Source of the DNA: Massilia oculi
Lineage (GTDB): Bacteria > Pseudomonadota > Gammaproteobacteria > Burkholderiales > Burkholderiaceae_D
Direction of reading: 5' to 3'
Length of the DNA: 64,000 nucleotides
NCBI RefSeq assembly: GCF_003143515.1
Contig: NZ_CP029343.1
Span: forward strand, 4,340,001 to 4,404,000
Part shown: positions 20,179 to 32,710 of the stretch, in pieces
How the letters are laid out: each line of letters begins with the position of its first letter
How positions within the stretch are numbered: the stretch's first letter is position 1
Made by a program: the position numbers and the translations under genes
The notes under the pieces: generated by a model
Database searches by the model: none
What the model was told of the DNA's origin: nothing
The model's input: the letters and a program-made list of their open reading frames with translations, nothing else

Positions 20179-21849
20179 TCAGACGACCGCGTCTTCTTCC
20201 ACTTCTTCCCGCATGGCGCGCTCGACGCGGCGCGGGGCCGGCGTGCGCACCACCAGCGCGTGGCCGCCTGGTGCGCGGCGGGCGCCGCGGACCGCATTCT
20301 CGTCGCCGACCTTGAACACGCTCACGATCTGCGCCAGCGCTGCCGCCTGTTCCTGCAGCGAGCCGGCGGCGGCGGCCGCTTCTTCCACCAGCGCGGCATT
20401 CTGCTGGGTCACGCTGTCCATCTGGGTGATGGCTTCGTTGACCTGCTCGATGCCGACGGTCTGCTCGGCGCTGGCCGAGGCGATCTCGGACATGATGTCG
20501 GTCACGCGGGTGATGCCTTCGACGATTTCCTGCATCGTCGTGCCGGCCTGGTCGACCAGGCGGCCGCCGGCGTCGACCTTGGCCACCGAGTCGGTGATCA
20601 GGCCGCGGATCTCCTTGGCCGCACCGGCCGAGCGCTGCGCCAGGCTGCGTACTTCGCTCGCCACCACGGCGAAGCCGCGGCCCTGCTCGCCGGCGCGCGC
20701 CGCCTCGACGGCGGCGTTGAGCGCCAGGATGTTGGTCTGGAAGGCGATGCCGTCGATGACGGCGATGATGTCGCCGATCTTCTTCGACGACTCGTTGATC
20801 GAGGCCATGGTCGACACCACCTGCGACACCACTTCGCCGCCGTGCGAGGCGATCTGCGACGCGTTCTTGGCCAGGACATTCGCCTGGCGCGCGTTGTCGG
20901 CGTTCTGGCGCACGGTGCCGGTCAGTTCTTCCATCGACGAAGCCGTTTCTTCCAGCGAGCCGGCCTGCTGCTCGGTGCGCGCCGACAGGTCCAGGTTGCC
21001 CGAGGCGATCTCCTGCGATGCGGTGACGATATTCTCGGTGCCGGCGCGCACCGCGGTGACGGTCTTGAGCAGGCTTTCGTTCATGGTCTTGAGCGCGGCC
21101 GTCAGGGTGCCGACTTCGTCGCGCGAATCGACGTGGATGTCGGCGGTCAGGTCGCCCGAGGCCACTTGCTGGGCCAGGCCGACGGCGCGCGCCAGCGGCT
21201 GGGTAATGCTGCGGGTGAGCAGCCAGCCGAACAGGGCGCCGATGGCGACCGCGGCGACGCCGATCACGGTCAGGCTGCGCTGCACCGAGACGCTGATGGC
21301 GTCGATGCTGGCATTGGCGTCAGCGGCCAGCTTTTCCTGGAAGTCGGCCAGCTTGCCGGCGGCTTCGGTATAGGCGCGCATCTCGGGCATGACCTTGGTG
21401 TCGAGGAAGGCCAGCAGCTCCGGATTACCGGCGCCGAGTTCGGTCTTCATCTTGTAGGCCTGGTTGCGCACCGCGCTGTACTTGGCGCGCTGTTCGACCA
21501 GCGCGGTCAGCAGCACCTTGCCGTCGGCGCTGACGATCACTTCCTCGAAGATTTTCTGCAGCTCGCCGGCGCGCTTGCTGATCGCCTTCATGCCTTCTTC
21601 GTAGGACTTCTCGTCGGCCGGGTCGATGGCCCGGATTTTCGCCACCGTGCTGACGGCGTTGGTGGTGATGCCGGCGCGCATTTCCTGGGCCAGCTTGGCC
21701 TTCTCGGTGGCCGACGCCATCTCTTCCTTGGCGGTGGTGATATGGTTCAGCTGCCAGAGGGCGGTGCCCAGCATGACGACCATCATGGCGAGGATGACGG
21801 CGAAGGCGCCGCCGAGGCGAACGCCGATATTCAGATCTTTGATTTTCAT
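20179..21849 (-). CDS. methyl-accepting chemotaxis protein, paralogue of the neighbouring receptor
   Basis: 556 aa with the same plan: TM1 ([20 protein letters not shown]), four-helix-bundle sensor, TM2 ([19 protein letters not shown]), HAMP and signalling domain. The periplasmic domain has clearly diverged from the neighbour, so the two receptors probably sense different ligands, while the cytoplasmic half is nearly identical. The C-terminus ends in an acidic EEVEEDAVV tail, not the usual NWETF. No adaptor or cytoplasmic che gene is nearby. Confidence 0.92.
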   Translation of the reverse strand: MKIKDLNIGVRLGGAFAVILAMMVVMLGTALWQLNHITTAKEEMASATEKAKLAQEMRAGITTNAVSTVAKIRAIDPADEKSYEEGMKAISKRAGELQKIFEEVIVSADGKVLLTALVEQRAKYSAVRNQAYKMKTELGAGNPELLAFLDTKVMPEMRAYTEAAGKLADFQEKLAADANASIDAISVSVQRSLTVIGVAAVAIGALFGWLLTRSITQPLARAVGLAQQVASGDLTADIHVDSRDEVGTLTAALKTMNESLLKTVTAVRAGTENIVTASQEIASGNLDLSARTEQQAGSLEETASSMEELTGTVRQNADNARQANVLAKNASQIASHGGEVVSQVVSTMASINESSKKIGDIIAVIDGIAFQTNILALNAAVEAARAGEQGRGFAVVASEVRSLAQRSAGAAKEIRGLITDSVAKVDAGGRLVDQAGTTMQEIVEGITRVTDIMSEIASASAEQTVGIEQVNEAITQMDSVTQQNAALVEEAAAAAGSLQEQAAALAQIVSVFKVGDENAVRGARRAPGGHALVVRTPAPRRVERAMREEVEEDAVV

Positions 21850-22145
21850 GGTTTCCAGTTCCGAGGACGAGAGGGCCTTGTGACTTGTAAAATCGCAGGA
21901 TGTAACGTTAGGAGAGCGTTATCTCATCCGGTCAAAAGTACACGTTGTAGCTCGGCAGAGGAAACCCATAATGACAGTTTATGCTCTCGATGTTGCTGTC
22001 TGGAAACGAAATAATGACTGGATGTTACGAGTCAATATCACTTACATATTAGAGTTATTTAATAATCAATATAATTTCGGTATAGATTTATATCGCCATC
22101 ATATATATGGCTCATATTGATTTTTAACAAATTTTCGACAATTGC
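21850..22145. other. AT-rich intergenic region before the paired receptor gene
   Basis: About 300 bases, very AT-rich from 22010 to 22140. A short inverted repeat, gccat-catatat-atggc, occurs near 22094-22111 but lacks a U-tract. It must contain the promoter of the receptor gene and the end of the seven-gene peptide operon. No ORF or RNA gene is supported. Confidence 0.45.
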
Positions 22146-23360
22146 TTACAACGAAGCGCGTTTTTCCGCCGCCTCCAGTACCCGCAGAAGGTTGCCGCTC
22201 CAAAGCTTCGCCAGGTCGGCGTCCGACATGCCGTCGGCCTTCAGGCGCTCGGTAATGCGCGGCAGGTGCGCCACGTTGTCCAGTCCTGCCAGGCCGCCGC
22301 CGCCGTCGAAATCGGCGCCCATGCACACGTGGTCGATGCCAGCCACCGCGATCAGGTGCTTGAGCGAGGCGATGTACTGCTCGAAGCTGGTCTGCCACAA
22401 CGGTTCCACCGCATCGAGCGCCAGCCACTCGCGGCTCAACGCGGCTTGGTCAAGCGGCGCCAGCGTGCCGATGTGTTCGAGCCGGTCGAACAGCGCCGCG
22501 CGTTGCGGGCCCATTGTCAGTTCGCTCAGGTAGATGGTGGAGGCGCAGATCGCGCCGCCGCCGGCCGCGATCCGCCGGATGCGGGCGTCGTCGATATTGC
22601 GCGGGTGGTCGTAGCTGGTGCGCGAGTTCGAGTGCGACAGCAGCAGCGGAGTAGCGGACAAGGCCAGCATCTGGTCGACCGTGGCGTCCGAGGCATGGCT
22701 GGCGTCGATCACCATGCCCAGCCGGTTCATCTCGCGCACCCAGTCGCGCCCCAGCGGCGACAGGCCATTCCAGGTGGGCTTGTCGGTCGACGAATCGGCG
22801 AACTGGTTGTTCTTGCCGTGGACGATGCCGACCAGGCGCACGCCCTGGCGCTGGAACTGGGCCAGCGCCGCCATCGCCGCCGCGCCGTCGCCCAGCGGAT
22901 AGCTGTTCTCGATGCTCTTGAACGCCACCAGCTTGCCGGCGGCGTCGAGGCGGCGCGCCTCGGCAGCGGTGGTGGCGATGCCGATGCGGTCGGCATGGCG
23001 CGCCAGCGTCGTGTCGATCAACTGCGAACGCACCAGCGCATGTTCGCGCGCCGCCGCATAGCCCTCGGGCGTCAACGGTCCCTGGTCGGTGAAGATGGCG
23101 AAGAAGCCGCCATCGAGGCTGCCCTCAACCATGCGCCCCAGATCGACCTGGGCCACTTCGACGGCGGGATCGTGGCGCTCGCCAAAGTCCCAGCCTGCGC
23201 GGCCGAAGTGCACCGGCGTGTCGAGATGGGCGTCGAGCGTGAGCAGGCGGCGATGGTTGTTATCGACCTTGTCGTCCATCGGCGCGCCGCCGGGAGCGGC
23301 GCAGCCGGCGAGCGCTAACAGGGAAGCGAGGGCGAGGCTGGCAGTCGTGGTCTTTTTCAT
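22146..23360 (-). CDS. M19 family membrane dipeptidase (lipoprotein)
   Basis: A zinc dipeptidase of 404 aa. The lipobox LLALAGCAAPG at residues 15-25 predicts an acylated lipoprotein facing the periplasm. Metal-binding elements of the renal-dipeptidase family are visible: LDAHLDTPVHFG (HxD), FAIFTDQG region, VIDASHASD and LLLSHSNSRTSYDHPRNI, then CMGADFDGGG. M19 enzymes typically cleave dipeptides that may have a D-residue at the C-terminus. It is the last gene of the seven-gene operon; its ATG overlaps the upstream stop (ATGA at 23357-23360). Confidence 0.92.
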   Translation of the reverse strand: MKKTTTASLALASLLALAGCAAPGGAPMDDKVDNNHRRLLTLDAHLDTPVHFGRAGWDFGERHDPAVEVAQVDLGRMVEGSLDGGFFAIFTDQGPLTPEGYAAAREHALVRSQLIDTTLARHADRIGIATTAAEARRLDAAGKLVAFKSIENSYPLGDGAAAMAALAQFQRQGVRLVGIVHGKNNQFADSSTDKPTWNGLSPLGRDWVREMNRLGMVIDASHASDATVDQMLALSATPLLLSHSNSRTSYDHPRNIDDARIRRIAAGGGAICASTIYLSELTMGPQRAALFDRLEHIGTLAPLDQAALSREWLALDAVEPLWQTSFEQYIASLKHLIAVAGIDHVCMGADFDGGGGLAGLDNVAHLPRITERLKADGMSDADLAKLWSGNLLRVLEAAEKRASL

Positions 23361-24943
23361 TCGGTCGTCTTGATCGGGGTGAAGTTCAGGTCCGCGTAAT
23401 CCCAGCTGAAATCGGCGATCGGCGACACCGGCGCGAGCTTGATGCCCTGCACCTTGCCGTCCTTGTCGAAGGCGAAGCTGAGGTAGGCCGGTTCCAGCGC
23501 AGGGTCGTCGAAGCGCGTGATCCAGGTATCGTACTGCCAGTGCTCGAGCCGGCCCGCCATGCGCTGGGTCGAGGTGAAGTCGACCCGCAGGCCATTCTTC
23601 TCTTGCGTGATCGCGAGCTTGCCGTACCAGGGATCGGCATAGATCCCCACCAGGCTCGCCGGCGGCAGCGACGGCGTCGATTTCACCGGCCTGGCCTGCT
23701 TGGCCTTGAGCAATTCCAGCCCCTGTTTCACCTTCTTCGCCTTGTAGGCCTGGAAGGTCGCCGGCCAGTCCGCCTGTGGTTTACCCAGGTAGTGGTCGGC
23801 CAGCTCGTACATCAGGCCGCGCACCAGTTCTCCATCTTCGCTGTTGATGGCGATGGCGAAGCCCACGTTCTGCTCGGGCAGCAGCACCACGGCGGTGCCG
23901 AAGCCGAACACCGCGCCGCCGTGCCAGATCATGCGCGCGCCGCGGTAGTCCATCAGGTCCCAGCCCAGGCCATAACTCGACAGCTTCGACTCGAGCAGCT
24001 TCAGCTCGGGCGGCATGGGGCCGGTGGGCATCGGCATCGACGGCGTCCACATCTGCTCGTGGGTCGCGGCGCTGAACACGCGCTTGCCGTCCTGCGCCAC
24101 GCCGGCGCCGAGCAGCGTGTGGAGCCAGTGCGCCAGGTCGTTGGCGCTGCTGGCGATGCCGCCGGCCGGGGCCGCGTTGCGTCCCAGGTCGTCGCGCTCG
24201 TCGAGCCGCACCTGCTCGCCGGCGCCGCGCAGGCCGCCGCTCTTGATCCCACCGATGCGGGCATGCGGATAGGCGCGGTTCGCGGTGGCGAAATTGTCTT
24301 CGTTGTGGGTGGTCGACACCGTCATGCCGGCGGGACGCAGGACGTGCTCGCGGGTGTATTCTTCCCAGGTCTTGCCGCTGACCTGCTCGATCAGCTGGCC
24401 AGCCACCACGTACATCAGGTTCGAATAGGCATAGGTGCTGCGAAAGCTGGTCGCCGGTTCCAGGAACCGCACGCGGTGCACGGTCTCGGCGCGCGAGAGC
24501 TTGCTGCGCGGGACGAACAGCAGGTCGCCGGCGCCATAGCCAAGGCCGCTGCGATGGGTCAGCAGGTCGCGGATCGTGATCTCGCGCGTCACCCACGGGT
24601 CGTACATCTGGAAGCCCGGCAGGTGATCGGTCACCTTGTCGTCCCACTCGATTTTGCCGGCATCGACCAGCGTGGCCAGCGCCGCCACCGTGATCGCCTT
24701 GCCGGTGGAGCCGGTCGGGAACAGGGTGTCGCCGTCGACCGCCGCCGGCGCGCCCAGCTGGCGCACGCCGAAGCCGCGCGCCAGCGTCGTCTTGCCGTCT
24801 TCGACGATGGCGATCGCCAGGCCCGGCACGCCGATGCGCTGGCGGAGCAGCTCGGCGCGGGCTTCGAAGTCAGTCGGGGGCGCCGCCAGCGCGGGTGCGC
24901 AGGCGAAGGTGAAGGCGAGCAGCAGGGAAAGCGTGATCTTCAT
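23357..24943 (-). CDS. serine hydrolase of the beta-lactamase/D-aminopeptidase (class C-like) family
   Basis: A 528-aa exported protein: signal peptide MKITLSLLLAFTFACAPALA. The penicillin-recognising fold has SxxK in FPTGSTGKAITVAAL, YxN in TYAYSNLMYVVAGQLIE, and a C-terminal domain with MIWHGGAVFGFGTAVVLLP, where HGG may act as the third motif. Relatives include D-aminopeptidases, esterases and DD-peptidases. ATG at 24943 overlaps the stop of the DUF1611 gene (ATGA) and follows AGGAGACACC; the longer open frame is a shadow. The operon context suggests a peptide with D-residues as substrate. Confidence 0.88.
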   Translation of the reverse strand: MKITLSLLLAFTFACAPALAAPPTDFEARAELLRQRIGVPGLAIAIVEDGKTTLARGFGVRQLGAPAAVDGDTLFPTGSTGKAITVAALATLVDAGKIEWDDKVTDHLPGFQMYDPWVTREITIRDLLTHRSGLGYGAGDLLFVPRSKLSRAETVHRVRFLEPATSFRSTYAYSNLMYVVAGQLIEQVSGKTWEEYTREHVLRPAGMTVSTTHNEDNFATANRAYPHARIGGIKSGGLRGAGEQVRLDERDDLGRNAAPAGGIASSANDLAHWLHTLLGAGVAQDGKRVFSAATHEQMWTPSMPMPTGPMPPELKLLESKLSSYGLGWDLMDYRGARMIWHGGAVFGFGTAVVLLPEQNVGFAIAINSEDGELVRGLMYELADHYLGKPQADWPATFQAYKAKKVKQGLELLKAKQARPVKSTPSLPPASLVGIYADPWYGKLAITQEKNGLRVDFTSTQRMAGRLEHWQYDTWITRFDDPALEPAYLSFAFDKDGKVQGIKLAPVSPIADFSWDYADLNFTPIKTTE

Positions 24944-25970
24944 GGTGTCTCCTGGCAGGCGTCGAGCAGGCGTTCGAAGGCGGGGCCGCCGCGCATCGGA
25001 TCGGCGACAGGATACGGCAAGCGCGCGGCATATGCGGCAATTTCGGCCTCGGCTGCCCGTGCGTCCATGCCGCCGGTGTTCAGGGCCACCCCCACGCAGC
25101 GGATCGCGGTATTGGTCACCCGGCCCAGCGCGATGGTCAGTTCGATCACGGTGTCGATCGACGGCAGCGGCGAGGCGGGATAGCCGAGCAGGTGGTCGCG
25201 CCGCGGATCGTGGCAGACCACGAACATATCGGGCTGGCTGCCATGCAAGAGGCCCAGCGAGACGCCGGCGAAGGCCGGGTGGAACAGCGAGCCCTGGCCC
25301 TCGATCACGTCGACGTGGCCGGGCGCCGCGGCGGGGCTGAGGATCTCGGCGGCGCCGGCCACGAAGTCCGAGACGACGGCGTCGATCGGCATGCCGCCGC
25401 CGGCGATCATGATGCCGGTCTGGCCGGTGGCGCGAAAACTCACGTCGGCGCCGCGCGCGGCCAGGCCGCGGCTGATGGCCAGCGCCGTGTACTTCTTGCC
25501 CAGCGCGCAGTCGGTGCCGACCGTCAGGATGCGGCGTCCGCTGCGCGGCAGGCCGGTCGCGATCGGGATGTCGGCCGGTGGCGTGCGCACGTCGACCAGG
25601 CGCCGGCCGCTGCGCTGTGCGGCTTCGCGCAGGGCGGGCAGCGCGCCGAGCCGCACGTGCATGCCCGAGACGATGTCCAGGCCGGCGTCGAGCGCGGCGG
25701 CGAGGGCCGGCACCCAGGCGTCCGGAATGCCGCCGCCCGGCGCCGCCACGCCGATCACCAGCGCGCTCGCGCCTTGCGCCACCGCCTGCTCGCAAGTGAG
25801 TGGCGGCAGGCCGGCCGAGACGGTGGCTTGCGGCAGGCGCAGCTCACCCACGCAGCGCTCGCCGGCCCAGTCGCGCAGGCCGAAGGCGGTCTTGGCGAAG
25901 CCCGGTTCGGTGACGTCGCCGAGGAACAGCAGGCAGCGGCCGACGCTGCGGTTGTCCAGTGATGAAGGCA

Positions 25971-25971
<1 letters not shown>
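24940..25971 (-). CDS. DUF1611 family protein (DgcN-like D-glutamate N-acetyltransferase)
   Basis: A 343-aa cytoplasmic protein. It has an N-terminal Rossmann-like half and a P-loop-like segment, ILTVGTDCALGKKYTALAIS, characteristic of DUF1611. Further family motifs are FRATGQTGIMIAGGG and HVDVIEGQGSLFHPA. Members next to an enolase-superfamily enzyme have been described as DgcN, which N-acetylates D-glutamate so that DgcA can racemise the product. Here a DgcA-like epimerase lies in the same operon. The assignment of this copy rests on family and context. It overlaps the TonB gene before it and the serine hydrolase after it. Confidence 0.82.
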
Positions 25972-28220
<2,249 letters not shown>

Positions 28221-28258
28221 GTGGTTCTCTCCTGTTTCTCGTTATCGTTTCAGGGACA

Positions 28259-29551
28259 TCAAGCGTTGGCGCCGGCGGCAATGCCGCCGGCATGCTGCCG
28301 GTCCGCGTGCCGCATCGGACCGTCGAGGCGCCACAGCAGGCCGGCGGCGAGCGCCGCCAATGCCGCCAGCAGGGCGAAGAAGGCGCCGGGTTCGAAGCGG
28401 CTCCACAGGCCGCCTACCAGGCCGGCCGACAGGCTGCCGGCGAAGGTGACCAGGAACCAGGCGGCGACCGTGGTGCTGCCCAGGTGGCGCGGCGCCAGCC
28501 GGGCGAACAGCCCCAGGCCGGTGGGCAGGATGAACAGCTCGCCGATCGTCAGCACCAGGAAGAACGACACCAGCCAGAACCAGCCGGTGGCCGCGCCGCC
28601 GGCGCTCCAGCCGATGGTGGCCAGCAGCAGGTAGGCGCCGGCCACGATCAGCGCCCCGCAGGCCATGCGCCGCAGCGGCGCCTGGTCGACGCCTGCCGCG
28701 GCGCGGCGATGCCAGTACGCCAGCAGCGGCGGCGTGAGCAGCATCACGAACAGCGGGTTCAGCGACTGGAACCAGGTCATCGGGATGGTCCAGTCGCCCA
28801 CGGTGCGGTCGACGCCGCTGTCGGCCCACAACGCCACCGTATTGCCGACCTGCTCGTAGGCGGCGCGAAATACCGTCACCGCCAGGCCGATGCCGGCCAG
28901 GACCAGCACGGTCTCGCGGCCCAGGGCGCGCGGCGCGCCGTCGTGCAAGGGCGCCGGCGTGCGCAAGGTTTCCGGCGGCAGGTAGCGCTGTCCGGCGACG
29001 TAGATCGCGAGGCCCAGCAGCATGCCGACGCCGGCCAGGCCGAAGCCGTAGTGCCAGCCATACAGCTCGCCCACCGTGCCGCAGATCAAGGGCGCCAGGA
29101 AGCCGCCGATATTGATGCCCACGTAATAGACGTTGAACGCCCAGCCGCGCCGCGCATCGCTGCGCGCATACAGGTCGCCGACCTGGCTCGGCAGCGACGG
29201 CAGGAACAGGCCGTTGCCGAGGGCGATGGTGGCCAGCGCCAGGTAGAAGAAAGCGTCGAAGGCCATCATGAAGTGCCCGGCAGCCATGATCGAGGCGCCG
29301 ATGACGATGGCGCGCCGCTTGCCGAGCCAGCGGTCGGCCAGCACGCCGCCCAGGATCGGCGTGAAGTAGGCCGCCGCCGTATAGGCGCCGTAGATGAACG
29401 AGGCCTGGGTCTGCGCCAGCAGCAGTTCCTTGGTCATGAAGTAGACCAGCAGCGCGCGCATGCCGTAGTACGAGAACTGTTCCCACATATTGGTCAGGAA
29501 CAGGACCGTCAGCCCGCGCGGATGGCCGAACCAGGTCGGCTGCGCGCGCAT
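28259..29551 (-). CDS. POT-family (MFS) peptide transporter
   Basis: A 430-aa, roughly 12-helix inner-membrane transporter. The N-terminal motif FLTNMWEQFSYYGMRALLVYFM is typical of proton-coupled oligopeptide transporters, including the ExxER-like region, which is altered here to WEQFSYYGMR. The helix 2-3 loop has GGVLADRWLGKRRAIVIG, and FNVYYVGINIGGFLAPLICG is also conserved in the family. I prefer ATG 29551 (MRAQPTWFG), which has AAGGAG 7 bases upstream; an ATG 8 codons earlier would overlap the epimerase stop. It probably brings in peptides delivered by the TonB receptor. Confidence 0.86.
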   Translation of the reverse strand: MRAQPTWFGHPRGLTVLFLTNMWEQFSYYGMRALLVYFMTKELLLAQTQASFIYGAYTAAAYFTPILGGVLADRWLGKRRAIVIGASIMAAGHFMMAFDAFFYLALATIALGNGLFLPSLPSQVGDLYARSDARRGWAFNVYYVGINIGGFLAPLICGTVGELYGWHYGFGLAGVGMLLGLAIYVAGQRYLPPETLRTPAPLHDGAPRALGRETVLVLAGIGLAVTVFRAAYEQVGNTVALWADSGVDRTVGDWTIPMTWFQSLNPLFVMLLTPPLLAYWHRRAAAGVDQAPLRRMACGALIVAGAYLLLATIGWSAGGAATGWFWLVSFFLVLTIGELFILPTGLGLFARLAPRHLGSTTVAAWFLVTFAGSLSAGLVGGLWSRFEPGAFFALLAALAALAAGLLWRLDGPMRHADRQHAGGIAAGANA

Positions 29552-29571
29552 TGCATCACTCCTTGCGCCGC

Positions 29572-30582
29572 TCATGCGGGAGTCTTTCCGGCGCCGCCCC
29601 AGACCGCGGGCCCGGACCAGACCTTTCCGTCGGCGTACTCGACGCCGGGACGGCGGTCGTTGGCCAGGAAGATCGGGCCATCGAGGTCGACGATGTCGCA
29701 TTCCTGGCCCAGCACGAAGCTCGGCCCCATGGACAGGCTCGAGCCGCCCATATTGCCGACCATGACCCTGAGGCCCAGGCGCCGCGCTTCCTGGGCCATG
29801 AGCAGGCCCTCGGTCAGCCCGCCGCATTTGTCGAGCTTGATGTTGACGACATCGTAGCGGCCGACGGCGCAGGCCACGTCGCCGAGGGACAGGATGCTTT
29901 CGTCGCCCGCCAGCGGGATCGGCGAGCGCAAGCCTTCCAGCTCGGCTTCGTGGCCGCGCGCCAGCGGCTGCTCGAGCAGGCCGACGTCCTGGGCCAGCAG
30001 GCCGGCGATCAGGGCGTCGAGCTGGCCGGCCACGAAGCCCTGGTTGCCGTCCACGCCGAGCCAGGCGTCGGGCCGCGCGGCGCGCACCGCCGCCACGCGC
30101 GCCAGGTCGAGATCGAGGTCGCCGGTGAGCTTGATCTTGATCGAGTGGGCCTGGGCGTAGCCGCGCGCCGTCTCCGCCATGGCCTCGGGCGCGTCGGCGC
30201 CGAGCGTGAAGGTGGTGAGCAGCGGCCTGGGCGCCGGCTTGCCGGCCAGCTGCCACACCGGCACGCCGGCGCGCTTCGCTTCCAGTTCCCACAGCGCGCA
30301 GTCGACCGCATTGCGCGCGCCGCCCGGCGGCAGGATGGCGCGCAGCTCTTCGCGCGTGGGACCGGCGGCGATGGCGGCGCTGGCGCCATCGAGCGCGGCC
30401 AGCATGTGGGCCGCGTCGTCGCCCAGGTAGTAGACGCCGCAGGCTTCGCCGCGGCCCTGGTGGCGGCCGTCGCCCAGGGTGACGACGACCACCTCGAAGG
30501 CCTCGAACACATGGCCCGAGATGCGGAACGGTTTCGCCAGGCGCAGTTTTTCGGTCGCGACCGAGATCGTGAGGCGGGCCAT
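29572..30582 (-). CDS. enolase-superfamily dipeptide epimerase / N-acetyl-D-glutamate racemase (DgcA-like)
   Basis: A 336-aa muconate-cycloisomerase-subgroup enzyme. The first catalytic Lys is in SIKIKLTGDLDLD (KxK). Metal ligands are in WLGVDGNQGF (Asp), LLEQPLARG (Glu) and LAGDESILS (Asp), and the second Lys is in DVVNIKLDKCGGLTEG. Family members epimerise L-Ala-D/L-Glu and similar dipeptides; the branch paired with DUF1611 proteins racemises N-acetylglutamate. The start TGATG overlaps the previous stop. Both substrates fit the operon, so I leave the choice open. Confidence 0.87.
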   Translation of the reverse strand: MARLTISVATEKLRLAKPFRISGHVFEAFEVVVVTLGDGRHQGRGEACGVYYLGDDAAHMLAALDGASAAIAAGPTREELRAILPPGGARNAVDCALWELEAKRAGVPVWQLAGKPAPRPLLTTFTLGADAPEAMAETARGYAQAHSIKIKLTGDLDLDLARVAAVRAARPDAWLGVDGNQGFVAGQLDALIAGLLAQDVGLLEQPLARGHEAELEGLRSPIPLAGDESILSLGDVACAVGRYDVVNIKLDKCGGLTEGLLMAQEARRLGLRVMVGNMGGSSLSMGPSFVLGQECDIVDLDGPIFLANDRRPGVEYADGKVWSGPAVWGGAGKTPA

Positions 30583-32627
30583 CAGTAGTTCACCGTCATC
30601 GAAAGCAGGCCGAAGCGCAGGGCGACGTAGGCCAGCAGCAGCACCGACAGCAGATACAGCACGCTCCAGAACTTGCGCAGGCGGCCGCTTTCCCTGAACG
30701 CCAGCTGCAGGTTGCGCGCGCCGGCCACCAGCGCCGCCACGAAGGCGAGCAGGCCGCCGATCTGCAGGAGCCACAGCCACGGGTCGAGCGGGGAGGTCGC
30801 GTTTTCCAGCGTCGCCTCGAAGGCCGCCACGATGCCGGCCCATCCGGCCAGCACCGCCAGGATGGCCAGCGCGCAAACGCGCGTGGCCAGCGCGGCCTGG
30901 CGCGCCGGCTTGTCCAGCGTGTGCTGCAGCTTGTAGCGGCGGCGCACGATCCAGCCGGCCGGCATGGCCAGCACGGCGAGCAGCAGCACGCAAACGGCGG
31001 CGCAGGCAGCCGGGATCAGCCAGGCGCCGTTCTTGCCGGCCGGGACACGGTCGAACACCATGAACGGCGACATGAAGTCCATGCTCCAGCGCACGACTTG
31101 ACCGTTCACCAGCTGGGCCGCGAGGCGGTCTTCGCCATTCTTGTCGCGCCACACGAAGGGCGCGATTTCCACCCATTCGCGCGGCCGGCCATTCGGCCCG
31201 AGCAGGGCCGGCACCACCAGGTTGCCCTTGTCGTCGAGCGTGACCTTCACCTGGCCCAGCAGGTTGAACACGGCGAAGAAGTTTGATTCGGAGCGGCGCG
31301 TGCTTTCCCAGGAACCGGCCATCATCGCGGCATGGCGCTGCGCTTCGGCCTCGGGAACGCGGCCATCGGGCGGGAGGGTGGTGGGGAAGTAGCGGTCGGA
31401 GAAATCCTGGAACAGGGCGCTGCGCAGCGTGTTGGACGCGCCGTCGCGGCCACCGCTGTTGACCGACAGGTACAGGCCGACGCCGTCGTCCATGTACAGG
31501 TGCAGCGAGGTGTGGAAGCCTTCGGTGTCGCCCAGGTGGGCGATCACGTCGCGGCCGTTGACGTTGGTCTCGAAGAAGCCGAGCTCCATGCGATTGAGCG
31601 GCGGCAGCAGCGTCGACCTGGCGATCTTGTCGAGCGGGCTATCGTGCATCATTTTCGCGGTGGCGGCGGACAGGATGCGCTGGCCGTTGAATTCTCCGCC
31701 CGCGAGGTGGGCGATCATGAAGTTGGCCATGTCCTGGCCGCTGGCCGAGAGCGCCCCGGCCGGCGCCGGGTTGACGATCTCGAAGCCGAGCGATGGTTCG
31801 CCGGGCTTGCTGTAGCCCTTGGCCATCAGCGGCTCGAGCGCTGGCGGCAGCGGCTGGCGGAAGGTGGCGGTGCGCATGTTCAGCGGCGCGAAGATCCGCT
31901 GTTCGACATAGTCGTTGAACGGCAGCCCCGATACACGCTCGACCACGTAGCCGGCCAGCGAGGTGGCGTAGTTCGAGTAGGCCGGCGCGGTGCCGGCGTC
32001 GAAGATGCGCTCGGGGACCCATGCCTTGAGCAGTTCTCCCAGCGGCCTGGCCTTGCCCTTGTCGTAGACGATCAGGTATTTCACCGACTCTTCGAAGCCG
32101 GCGGTATGGGTCATGATCTCGCGCATCGTCACCGGCTTGCCGGCGCGCGCGGGGATCTTGAAGTCGAGGTAGGTGTTGACGTCGGCGTCGAGGTCGATCT
32201 TGCCCTGCTCCACCATCTGCATGACGGCGGTCCAGGTCACCAGCTTCGATACCGAGCCGGGACGGAACAGGGTGCGCTCGCCATCGACCGGCGTGCGCTT
32301 GTCGACGTCGGCATAGCCGAAGCCGCGCGCACTCAGGACCTGGCCATCCTTGACCACCACCACCACCGCGCCCGGGATATCGCTGGTATTGAGCGCGAAC
32401 GGCATGTAGCCGTCGAGCCAGGCGTCGAGATCGGTCTTGTCGAGGGCACGTCCGCCGGCGGCAGCGGGGGACTGGACGGCCGTTTGCGCCGTATCCGTAG
32501 GGGTCTTGGCGACCGGACCCGGCGCGATCGGCGCCGGCGGCAGCGTCGGCGCTCGCGGCGCCTGCTGGGCCAGCCCGGCGCCGTTCCAGCACAGCATGCT
32601 CAGCAGCAGAATCTTCAGAAATCTCAT
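30582..32627 (-). CDS. serine hydrolase (beta-lactamase-like) with C-terminal membrane helices
   Basis: A 681-aa protein. The signal peptide (MRFLKILLLSMLCWNGAGLA) is followed by a Pro/Ala-rich linker to about residue 60. The hydrolase domain has FRPGSVSKLVTWTAVMQ (SxxK), APAYSNYATSLAGYV (YxN) and HLGDTEG (candidate third motif). Beyond about residue 550 there are at least four predicted membrane helices (LIPAACAAVCVLLLAVLAM, then VCALAILAVLAGWAGIVAAF and two more). The catalytic part would face the periplasm. It is the first gene of the operon and starts 144 bases from the divergent regulator. Confidence 0.88.
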   Translation of the reverse strand: MRFLKILLLSMLCWNGAGLAQQAPRAPTLPPAPIAPGPVAKTPTDTAQTAVQSPAAAGGRALDKTDLDAWLDGYMPFALNTSDIPGAVVVVVKDGQVLSARGFGYADVDKRTPVDGERTLFRPGSVSKLVTWTAVMQMVEQGKIDLDADVNTYLDFKIPARAGKPVTMREIMTHTAGFEESVKYLIVYDKGKARPLGELLKAWVPERIFDAGTAPAYSNYATSLAGYVVERVSGLPFNDYVEQRIFAPLNMRTATFRQPLPPALEPLMAKGYSKPGEPSLGFEIVNPAPAGALSASGQDMANFMIAHLAGGEFNGQRILSAATAKMMHDSPLDKIARSTLLPPLNRMELGFFETNVNGRDVIAHLGDTEGFHTSLHLYMDDGVGLYLSVNSGGRDGASNTLRSALFQDFSDRYFPTTLPPDGRVPEAEAQRHAAMMAGSWESTRRSESNFFAVFNLLGQVKVTLDDKGNLVVPALLGPNGRPREWVEIAPFVWRDKNGEDRLAAQLVNGQVVRWSMDFMSPFMVFDRVPAGKNGAWLIPAACAAVCVLLLAVLAMPAGWIVRRRYKLQHTLDKPARQAALATRVCALAILAVLAGWAGIVAAFEATLENATSPLDPWLWLLQIGGLLAFVAALVAGARNLQLAFRESGRLRKFWSVLYLLSVLLLAYVALRFGLLSMTVNY

Positions 32628-32710
32628 CGAGTCTCCCTTCTCCCTGTTCGTTCGGTTGATTGCGGACCACCGGGTCAGCCTATAAAATAAAGCTTGATCC
32701 GAGTTATTTT

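Noticed and set aside
30582..31176. Upstream extension of the epimerase frame into the serine hydrolase gene
   Set aside because: The extension has no epimerase sequence; the TGATG at 30582 and the family start MARLTI fix the real start.
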